In this document: one piece after another, positions 55,524 through 64,000 of the stretch
Numbering within the stretch: position 1 is the stretch's first letter
How the letters are laid out: each line of letters starts with the position of its first letter
Assembly (NCBI RefSeq): GCF_008692785.1
Contig: NZ_VXJV01000005.1
Coordinates: forward strand, 310,001-374,000
Direction: 5' to 3'
DNA from: Salmonella enterica subsp. diarizonae
GTDB taxonomy: Bacteria > Pseudomonadota > Gammaproteobacteria > Enterobacterales > Enterobacteriaceae
DNA: 64,000 nt
Position numbers and translations under genes: made by a program
The notes under the pieces: generated by a model
The model's input: the letters and a program-made list of their open reading frames with translations, nothing else
What the model was told of the DNA's origin: nothing
The model's database searches: none

Positions 55524-56263
55524 TATTTGCTCCCCACGTTGCCCGGCAGGCGGACTTTGCGTTCAACCAGGCTCATGACCAGCATGATAACGGCGTTAAT
55601 CAGCACATAGGCCAGCGTAATGGCGGTGAAGGATTCCCAGGCGTGCGCCGAGTAATCCAACAGTTTGCCTGCCTGCGCCGCCATATCCACCAGACCGATG
55701 GTTGAGGCGATAGCTGAGTTTTTCACCAGATTCATCATCTCTGACGTCATTGGCGGCACAATAACGCGATAGGCATTCGGCAGCAGGACATAGCGATAAG
55801 CCTGCGGCAGCGTTAGCCCCATCGCCAGCGCCGCGTTCTTCTGTCCGCGAGGCAGAGACTGAATAGCGGCGCGCACCTGTTCGCAAACGCGGGCGGCGGT
55901 AAACAGTCCCAGACAGATCATTGAGGAGAGGAAAAACTGAATATTGGGATCGAGTTCCGCCTTAAACCACATGCCAAGATCTTCCGGCAACAGTTCAGGC
56001 ACCACCAGGTACCAGGTGAAGAATTGCACGATCAGTGGCACGTTACGGAACAGTTCTACGTACAATGTGCCCAGTCCGGAGAGGAAACGGTTGGGAACGG
56101 TACGTAAAATGCCGAAAATAGATCCTACCAGGAAAGCGATAATCCAGGCGGTAATCGAAAGGGCTACGGTGACCTGAAAACCACTCCATAGCCAGCCAAG
56201 ATAGGTGGTGTTGCCGAAGGGGGCTTCTTGTAAAAAAATACCCCAGTTCCAGTCTATTGACAT
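55523..56263 (-). CDS. gltJ: Glutamate/aspartate importer permease GltJ
   Basis: 246-residue permease partner of GltK, with the coupling loop [22 protein letters not shown]. Start at 56263 ([10 protein letters not shown]) with GGAG upstream. It is separated from gltI by the SroC-bearing gap, so its expression depends on readthrough of the terminator at 56276. Confidence 0.96.
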   Translation of the reverse strand: MSIDWNWGIFLQEAPFGNTTYLGWLWSGFQVTVALSITAWIIAFLVGSIFGILRTVPNRFLSGLGTLYVELFRNVPLIVQFFTWYLVVPELLPEDLGMWFKAELDPNIQFFLSSMICLGLFTAARVCEQVRAAIQSLPRGQKNAALAMGLTLPQAYRYVLLPNAYRVIVPPMTSEMMNLVKNSAIASTIGLVDMAAQAGKLLDYSAHAWESFTAITLAYVLINAVIMLVMSLVERKVRLPGNVGSK

Positions 56264-56275
56264 ACATCTACTCCG

Positions 56276-56301
56276 AAAAAAAAGGGTAGCAGCGCTACCC
56301 T
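56276..56301 (-). terminator. Intra-operon terminator ending SroC
   Basis: AGGGTAGC and GCTACCCT pair around a three-base loop and are followed by eight T on the minus strand. It sits between gltI and gltJ and gives higher gltI than gltJKL expression. Confidence 0.93.
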
Positions 56302-56438
56302 CGAAGATTGTTGCCCGGCGATTTGCGGTTTCAGGCCCGATGGGGAACGACCATTAGGCTTATAGTCTGTCCGTGCTGAGCGACAATCGAGAGGACAGGA
56401 GGTCCCGCCCCATTTAGTTTTAGTTAGTTAAGCGCTTT
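56276..56438 (-). ncRNA. sroC: Small RNA SroC (3'-derived from gltI)
   Basis: The gltI-gltJ gap and the last codons of gltI match the known position of SroC, an RNA about 160 nucleotides long that RNase E releases from the gltIJKL transcript and that sponges GcvB. The 3' end is the terminator at 56276-56301. The 5' end is placed from the reported length, not seen directly. Confidence 0.85.
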
Positions 56439-57332
56439 ATCATTCGGTGCTTTGAACAGGGCTTTCATCTCGTCAGACAACTCGAAATTCATGTTCAGAT
56501 TTTTCGGGGGGATCGGATTTTTAAACCACTTATCAAACCACTTCGCCGCTTCGCCGGAGGTTTGCGCCTGGGCGATAGTGTCATCCATTAACTTTTTGAA
56601 TTGCGGATCGTTTTTACGCAGCATACAGCCGTAGGCTTCCTGGGACTGCGGTTTACCGACAATCTCCCAGTTATCCGGTTTCTTCGCTTTGGCGCGCTCG
56701 CCGGCCAGCAACGCGTCATCCATCATAAAGGCGACAGCGCGACCGCTTTCCAGGGTGCGGAACGAGTCACCGTGGTCTTTCGCGCTAATAATGCGCATAT
56801 CCATCTTTTGCTCTTCGTTAAGCTTATGCAGCAGAATTTCAGAGGTCGTCCCGGAGGTTACGACGACCGCTTTCCCTTTCAGGTCCGGGAAATCTTTAAT
56901 ATCGCCGCCTTTTTTAGTCAGCAGTCGCGTGCCGACGACGAAAATCGTATCGGAGAAGGCAGCCTGTTTCTGGCGTTCAAGGTTATTAGTCGTTGAACCG
57001 CATTCAAAATCGAACGTTCCGTTTTGCAACAGCGGAATACGGTTTTGCGAGGTGATCGGGATCAGCTTCACCTGCAGATCGGGCTTGTTAAGTTTCTTTT
57101 TTACCGCTTCCACAATGGCGTTGGAGTAGTCCTGGGAATAGCCGACCACTTTCTGCTGGTTGTCGTAATAAGAAAAGGGCACAGATGATTCGCGATGCCC
57201 GACGACGATCACGCCATTTTTAGCGATCTTATCCAGGGTGCTACCAGCGGCAGGGGCGCTATCTTCTGCGTGCGCAAGGCCCGCAGACAGTCCCATGACC
57301 AGCATTGCTGTGGTTAGCTTACGTAATTGCAT
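56424..57332 (-). CDS. gltI: Glutamate/aspartate periplasmic binding protein GltI
   Basis: 302-residue precursor: signal peptide 1-22 (LAHA-ED) and family 3 solute-binding domain (GVIVVGHRESSVPFSYYD, NGTFDFECGSTTNN). ATG at 57332 (MQLRKLT) follows AAGGAG; the in-frame start at 57350 would include that ribosome site. First gene of gltIJKL and source of SroC. Confidence 0.97.
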   Translation of the reverse strand: MQLRKLTTAMLVMGLSAGLAHAEDSAPAAGSTLDKIAKNGVIVVGHRESSVPFSYYDNQQKVVGYSQDYSNAIVEAVKKKLNKPDLQVKLIPITSQNRIPLLQNGTFDFECGSTTNNLERQKQAAFSDTIFVVGTRLLTKKGGDIKDFPDLKGKAVVVTSGTTSEILLHKLNEEQKMDMRIISAKDHGDSFRTLESGRAVAFMMDDALLAGERAKAKKPDNWEIVGKPQSQEAYGCMLRKNDPQFKKLMDDTIAQAQTSGEAAKWFDKWFKNPIPPKNLNMNFELSDEMKALFKAPNDKALN

Positions 57333-57494
57333 ATCCAACTCCTTTATCATCTGCGCCGTCGACGCATTGATAGCTATTGTGATGTTGTTATTGCCTGCAA
57401 CTTGCGCGTGCAGTGTTATATGTGTTTGTTAACATTTAGTGTGGCTTGTTGTAAATATTTTGCTGCGATATTGTTTATTTTTGCGAAGTGCGCC

Positions 57495-57572
57495 GCACCG
57501 TTCAGAGGCAAAAATCCTACATTGCACCGTTCAGGTGCTACCGACGATCGATTTTGGTGCGACCCGGTTGCA
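57495..57572. promoter_or_regulatory. Cluster of NtrC-like palindromes upstream of gltI
   Basis: The middle element (57524-57538) is GCACC-GTTCA-GGTGC, with the exact arm length and spacing of the NtrC consensus GCACC-N5-GGTGC. A half-conserved copy (GCACC-GTTCA-GAGGC) lies at 57495-57509 and a degenerate palindrome (TGCGACCCGGTTGCA) at 57558-57572. Centres are 29 and 34 bases apart. No canonical sigma-54 promoter was found downstream. Confidence 0.5.
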
Positions 57573-57644
57573 CAAGCAGCCCGAACAGGTTTGTCATGTA
57601 TAACAAAGCAATAGACGTGCCAGAATAGGGTAAAAGGGGGATTT

Positions 57645-57678
57645 CCAGGCCGGATAAGCGAAGCGCCATCCGGCCTGG
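57645..57678. repeat. REP element after lnt
   Basis: CCAGGCCGGATAAGCG and CGCCATCCGGCCTGG flank a short centre, forming a 34-base near-perfect palindrome just downstream of the lnt stop. Confidence 0.92.
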
Positions 57679-57685
57679 GGAGAGA

Positions 57686-60122
<2,437 letters not shown>

Positions 60123-60196
60123 GGCGTCGTATGGGTTCTCATGTTAGTTAATGTGTTGCACATGCGCGTAAATTCAGCACATGGCGGTGTGATACA

Positions 60197-60240
60197 GGTA
60201 GGCCGGAGCATCAGGCATTGTGCCGGATGCTCCGGCCTGC
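60197..60240. repeat. REP palindrome between ybeY and corC
   Basis: GTAGGCCGGAGCATC and GATGCTCCGGCCTGC form a long stem around a GCATTGTGC centre. It lies inside the ybeZ-ybeY-corC-lnt transcript, so it may pause RNA decay and set gene ratios. Confidence 0.85.
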
Positions 60241-60254
60241 AAGATTTCGGCATC

Positions 60255-60722
60255 CTATTCCTTCTCGGCAATGTACGGATCCTCATAGCCCATAGCAAGC
60301 ATAATCTCCGTTTCGAGAGACTCCATCTCTTCCGCCTCGTCATCGTCGATATGATCGTAACCCAGCAAATGCAGGCTACCGTGCACGACCATGTGCGCCC
60401 AGTGCGCCTCCAGCGGCTTGCGCTGCTCCTGCGCTTCCTGCTCCACGACCTGACGGCAAATAATCAGATCGCCCAGTAGCGGCATTTCAATGCCTGGGGG
60501 CGCTTCAAACGGGAAGGAGAGAACATTAGTGGGTTTATCTTTCCCGCGGTACGTCAAATTAAGGTCGTGGCTTTCGGCCTCATCCACCAGACGGATTGTG
60601 ACTTCCGCCTCTTCCTGAAACTGCGGAATAACGCCGTCCAGCCAGCGTTGAAACTGAGCTTCATCCGGCAGGCCCGCGTGGTTTTCACAGGCCAACTGTA
60701 AATCGAGGATCACCTGGCTCAT
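60255..60722 (-). CDS. ybeY: Endoribonuclease YbeY
   Basis: 155-residue metalloprotein for 16S rRNA 3'-end maturation and ribosome quality control. The zinc motif [11 protein letters not shown] (H-3x-H-5x-H) is at about 114-124, after the conserved HMVV. Its start overlaps the ybeZ stop by four bases. Confidence 0.97.
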   Translation of the reverse strand: MSQVILDLQLACENHAGLPDEAQFQRWLDGVIPQFQEEAEVTIRLVDEAESHDLNLTYRGKDKPTNVLSFPFEAPPGIEMPLLGDLIICRQVVEQEAQEQRKPLEAHWAHMVVHGSLHLLGYDHIDDDEAEEMESLETEIMLAMGYEDPYIAEKE

Positions 60723-61765
60723 TTCTGTTCCTGCTCCTGGGCTTCACGCTTACGCTCCGCCGCCTGCGCCGCTTTGCGTTTTTGTTCGGCCTCTTCCCAG
60801 GCTTCATAGGCGTTAACAATGCGGGCAACGACCGGATGGCGCACCACGTCTTCGCTGTGGAAGAAGTTGAAACTGATTTCATCTACTTCCGCCAGCACTT
60901 CAATGGCATGACGCAAGCCGGATTTGGTATTACGCGGTAGGTCAATCTGCGTCACGTCGCCGGTGATTACTGCTTTCGAGTTAAAGCCGATACGCGTCAG
61001 GAACATCTTCATCTGTTCGATAGTGGTGTTCTGGCTTTCATCCAGAATGATAAAGGCGTCGTTTAACGTGCGTCCGCGCATATAGGCCAGCGGCGCGACT
61101 TCAATCACATTGCGCTCGATAAGCTTCTCGACTTTTTCAAAGCCGAGCATTTCGAACAGCGCGTCATACAGCGGACGCAGGTACGGGTCCACCTTCTGGC
61201 TTAAATCGCCCGGCAGAAAGCCCAGTTTTTCCCCGGCTTCCACCGCCGGACGAGTCAGAAGAATACGGCGAATCTCCTGGCGCTCCAGGGCGTCTACCGC
61301 AGCGGCGACCGCAAGATAAGTTTTACCGGTACCCGCCGGGCCGACGCCGAAGGTAATGTCATGATCGAGAATATTGGCGATGTACTGCGCCTGGTTCGGC
61401 GTACGCGGTTTAATTACGCCGCGCTTGGTTTTGATATTGATAGCTTTGCCATAGTCAGGCACGCTTTCCGCGCTCTGTTCCAGCACCCGCGCTTCTTTAA
61501 TCGCCAGGTGAATTTGTTCCGGTTCGATATCCTGAGTCTGGCCGCGCATCGGAGCGGTATCGACATACAGGCTTCGCAAAATATCTGTCGCCGCGGTCAC
61601 GCAAATCGGACGACCGGTCAGTTTAAAGTGATTGTCACGGCGGTTGATTTCAATACCGAGACGACGTTCGAGCTGTTTAATATTGTCATCAAACGGCCCG
61701 CAAAGGCTCAATAGACGGGCGTTGTCTGCGGGCTCAAGGGTAATTTCGCGAGTGTCTATATTCAA
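60719..61765 (-). CDS. ybeZ: PhoH-family ATPase YbeZ
   Basis: 348-residue PhoH-like ATPase with Walker [11 protein letters not shown] near 140 and Walker [15 protein letters not shown]-like N-terminal region precedes it and a basic tail rich in K, R, E and Q ends it. It partners YbeY in rRNA handling. First gene of ybeZ-ybeY-corC-lnt. Confidence 0.96.
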   Translation of the reverse strand: MNIDTREITLEPADNARLLSLCGPFDDNIKQLERRLGIEINRRDNHFKLTGRPICVTAATDILRSLYVDTAPMRGQTQDIEPEQIHLAIKEARVLEQSAESVPDYGKAINIKTKRGVIKPRTPNQAQYIANILDHDITFGVGPAGTGKTYLAVAAAVDALERQEIRRILLTRPAVEAGEKLGFLPGDLSQKVDPYLRPLYDALFEMLGFEKVEKLIERNVIEVAPLAYMRGRTLNDAFIILDESQNTTIEQMKMFLTRIGFNSKAVITGDVTQIDLPRNTKSGLRHAIEVLAEVDEISFNFFHSEDVVRHPVVARIVNAYEAWEEAEQKRKAAQAAERKREAQEQEQK

Positions 61766-61891
61766 ACCGTTCCTCTTGTATCTGTATCGCCGGACAACGG
61801 ATGGTTACCGGCCTGTAAGGAAATTATTCACGCCAGTGGGTAAAGGCGCAAGCATTGCAATGAAGATGGGGATGAAGAGGGAAAATTGCAA

Positions 61892-61950
61892 GGCCCGTCG
61901 GGCGACGGGCCATGATCACCAGGCCCGATAAGCGCAGCGTCATCGGGCCT
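61892..61950. repeat. Two palindromes (BIME) between ybeZ and miaB
   Basis: GGCCCGTCG-GG-CGACGGGCC (61892-61911) is a perfect hairpin. AGGCCCGAT-AAGCGCAGCGTC-ATCGGGCCT (61921-61950) is a REP unit. They lie between miaB and ybeZ on the minus strand and may end miaB messages. Confidence 0.85.
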
Positions 61951-61969
61951 TATTGTCTTTCCTGCAGGA

Positions 61970-63394
61970 TTAAGGCTGGTAGAATCCTACGCCCAGCTCA
62001 TTTTCTTTACGGGTACGGGCAATGACGGACTCCGGCGTTTCAGCGACGCGCAGCCCCATTTCATCTTCAGTGCGCACCACTTTCCCGCGCAGGGAGTTCG
62101 GATAGACGTCGGTAATTTCCACATCGACAAACTTACCAATCATCTCCGGCGTGCCTTCAAAGTTCACCACCCGGTTGTTTTCGGTACGGCCAGACAGCTC
62201 CATAATATTTTTACGCGACGTGCCTTCCACCAGAATGCGCTGTGTCGTGCCGAGCATACGGCGGCTCCACGCCATTGCCTGCTGATTGATACGCTCTTGC
62301 AGAATATACAGACGCTGCTTCTTCTCTTCTTCCGGTACGTCATCAACCATATCGGCAGCCGGCGTTCCCGGACGCGCAGAGAAGATGAAGCTGTAGCTCA
62401 TATCAAAGTTAACGTCGGCGATAAGCTTCATAGTTTTTTCGAAATCAACGGTAGTTTCGCCAGGGAAACCGACGATAAAGTCAGAGCTTATCTGAATGTC
62501 CGACCGCGCCGCGCGCAGTTTACGGATGATTGCTTTATATTCCAGCGCAGTATGGGTGCGCCCCATCAGATTCAGCACGCGATCGGAACCGCTCTGTACC
62601 GGCAGATGCAGGAAACTGACCAGTTCCGGCGTATCGCGGTACACCTCGATAATATCGTCAGTGAACTCAATCGGATGGCTGGTGGTAAAGCGAATACGGT
62701 CAATGCCGTCGATGGCGGCAACCAGACGCAGCAAATCGGCAAAGGTGCCGGTGGTGCCGTCGTAGTTTTCTCCGCGCCAGGCGTTAACGTTCTGGCCAAG
62801 CAGGTTGACTTCACGCACGCCCTGCGCGGCTAACTGGGCGATTTCAAACAGGATATCGTCTGAGGGACGGCTGACTTCTTCACCGCGGGTATACGGCACT
62901 ACGCAGTAAGTACAATATTTATTGCAGCCTTCCATGATGGAAACGAAAGCGGTCGGGCCTTCTGCGCGCGGTTCCGGCAGACGGTCGAACTTCTCGATTT
63001 CCGGGAAGCTGATATCTACCACCGGGCTGCGGTCGCCGCGCACGGAGTTAATCATCTCCGGCAGGCGGTGCAGGGTTTGCGGACCAAAAATAATGTCGAC
63101 GTAATGGGCGCGTTGACGAATGTGTTCGCCTTCCTGGGAAGCCACGCAGCCGCCGACGCCGATAATCAGATCGGGATTCTTCTCTTTTAACAGTCTCCAG
63201 CGACCTAATTGATGGAAGACTTTTTCCTGAGCCTTCTCGCGGATTGAGCAGGTATTCAACAGCAGCACATCCGCCTCTTCCGCCACGTCGGTCAGTTGAT
63301 ACCCGTGGGTGGCGTCCAGCAGATCGGCCATCTTCGATGAATCGTACTCGTTCATCTGACAGCCCCAGGTTTTAATATGGAGTTTTTTAGTCAT
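61970..63394 (-). CDS. miaB: tRNA-2-methylthio-N6-isopentenyladenosine-37 synthase MiaB
   Basis: 474-residue radical SAM methylthiotransferase. N-terminal cluster cysteines C12 (WGCQMN), C49 (NTCSIRE) and C83 (GGCVAS); radical [11 protein letters not shown] near 157-164; C-terminal TRAM domain. The ATG at 63394 fits the known length; the open frame beyond it overlaps ubiF and is rejected. Confidence 0.97.
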   Translation of the reverse strand: MTKKLHIKTWGCQMNEYDSSKMADLLDATHGYQLTDVAEEADVLLLNTCSIREKAQEKVFHQLGRWRLLKEKNPDLIIGVGGCVASQEGEHIRQRAHYVDIIFGPQTLHRLPEMINSVRGDRSPVVDISFPEIEKFDRLPEPRAEGPTAFVSIMEGCNKYCTYCVVPYTRGEEVSRPSDDILFEIAQLAAQGVREVNLLGQNVNAWRGENYDGTTGTFADLLRLVAAIDGIDRIRFTTSHPIEFTDDIIEVYRDTPELVSFLHLPVQSGSDRVLNLMGRTHTALEYKAIIRKLRAARSDIQISSDFIVGFPGETTVDFEKTMKLIADVNFDMSYSFIFSARPGTPAADMVDDVPEEEKKQRLYILQERINQQAMAWSRRMLGTTQRILVEGTSRKNIMELSGRTENNRVVNFEGTPEMIGKFVDVEITDVYPNSLRGKVVRTEDEMGLRVAETPESVIARTRKENELGVGFYQP

Positions 63395-63537
63395 CGACTT
63401 GCTCTTGCGAAATAGTGGCTGAAAAGCAGGGCGCATAGTGTAATGCTTTGGCGCGGTTGTGACCAGTATGACTGACGTCAGCCCTAATGGGTAAAAAATC
63501 CTGTAAACTTGTCTAAAACGTAACAGGATGAATGACC

Positions 63538-64000
63538 ATGACAAATCAACCAACGGAAATTGCCATTGTCGGCGGGGGAATGGTCGGCGGCGCGCTGGCG
63601 CTGGGTCTGGCGCAGCAAGGGTTTACGGTGATGGTAATAGAACATGCCGCGCCTGCGCCGTTTGTGGCTGACAGCCAGCCTGACGTGCGGATTTCGGCTA
63701 TTAGCGCGGCATCCGTAGCGCTGCTCAAGGGGCTGGGCGTCTGGGAGGCGGTGCAGGGAATGCGTACCCATTCTTATCGGCGACTGGAAACCTGGGAGTG
63801 GGAAAACGCCCATGTGGTGTTTGACGCTGCCGAACTCAAGCTGCCACTGTTGGGCTATATGGTAGAGAACAACGTTCTGCAACAGGCGCTATGGCAGGCG
63901 CTGGAAGCGCACCCCGGTGTGACGTTGCACGTTCCGGCTTCACTAACGGCGTTGCATCGCCACAATGATGGTTATGCGCTGGAACTGGCCGACGGCGAAC
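63538..64000 (+). CDS. ubiF: 2-octaprenyl-3-methyl-6-methoxy-1,4-benzoquinol hydroxylase UbiF (partial)
   Basis: First 154 codons of a FAD monooxygenase in ubiquinone synthesis, running off the right edge. [20 protein letters not shown] gives the FAD loop, and [12 protein letters not shown] is a typical UbiH/UbiF segment. ATG at 63538, with an AGGATGAATGACC leader; divergent from miaB. Confidence 0.95.
   Translation, partial: MTNQPTEIAIVGGGMVGGALALGLAQQGFTVMVIEHAAPAPFVADSQPDVRISAISAASVALLKGLGVWEAVQGMRTHSYRRLETWEWENAHVVFDAAELKLPLLGYMVENNVLQQALWQALEAHPGVTLHVPASLTALHRHNDGYALELADGE

Larger units (their letters stand above)
57333..57685. other. Upstream region of gltI and 3' end of lnt
   Basis: 353 bases. 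From left to right: gltI promoter region, A/T-rich stretch, three GCACC/GGTGC-type palindromes (57495-57572), then a REP unit 57645-57678 next to the lnt stop. No gene is seen. Confidence 0.65.

Noticed and set aside
57333-57494. Sigma-54 promoter for gltI
   Set aside because: The closest match (CTGCAC...TTGCA near 57397-57416 on the minus strand) has wrong spacing and lacks the GG at -24.
63395-63553. 53-codon N-terminal extension of miaB
   Set aside because: It overlaps the ubiF start and adds residues not found in MiaB.

Overview
The window is a chromosomal segment from an enteric bacterium, almost certainly Salmonella. Gene order and protein sequences follow the Escherichia/Salmonella backbone from fepB-entCEBA to miaB-ubiF. 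Three Salmonella traits stand out: cobD lies between cobC and nadD, ybeM is intact, and the E. coli ybeQ-hscC block is absent between ybeL and rihA. As far as I can recall them, CobD and PagP differ from S. Typhimurium LT2 at several positions, so a serovar or subspecies distant from LT2 is possible; this is a weak inference. There are no tRNA or rRNA genes, CRISPR arrays, insertion sequences or prophages.

Layout. 1-5.8 kb: enterobactin synthesis (entC, entE, entB, entA, entH) divergent from fepB across a Fur box. 6-8.4 kb: pyruvate uptake (cstA-ybdD). 8.4-13.7 kb: hcxA and ybdL divergent over two MetJ boxes, then the uncharacterised ybdN-ybdM pair (PP-loop ATPase plus ParB-like protein) behind a perfect inverted repeat, then the AT-rich LysR gene ybdO. 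14-17.5 kb: OxyR-type peroxide and disulfide genes dsbG, ahpC and ahpF. 17.6-21 kb: uspG, ybdR, rnk, rna. 21.1-32 kb: citrate fermentation, with the citC-citD-citE-citF-citX-citG-citT operon, the dpiB-dpiA two-component system and dcuC.

32.4-47 kb: pagP behind a PhoP box, cspE, crcB, ybeM, tatE, lipoate genes (lipA, lipB) with ybeF and ybeD, the cell-shape group dacA-rlpA-mrdB-mrdA with rlmH-rsfS, then cobC and cobD. 47-52.5 kb: leuS-lptE-holA-nadD and a broken altronate-dehydratase-like fragment. 52.5-57.4 kb: ybeL, rihA and the gltIJKL glutamate/aspartate importer with the sRNA SroC. 57.6-64 kb: lnt, corC, ybeY, ybeZ, miaB and the start of ubiF.

Most of the window is conserved core. The least explained items are: (1) ybdN-ybdM and its operator-like palindrome; (2) an orphan terminator upstream of the ahpC promoter that may end an unrecognised small RNA; (3) an imperfect 50-base duplication in the rna 3' region; (4) three phased NtrC-like palindromes upstream of gltI; (5) the altronate-dehydratase remnant; (6) cobD inserted antisense in the leuS-cobC gene run.
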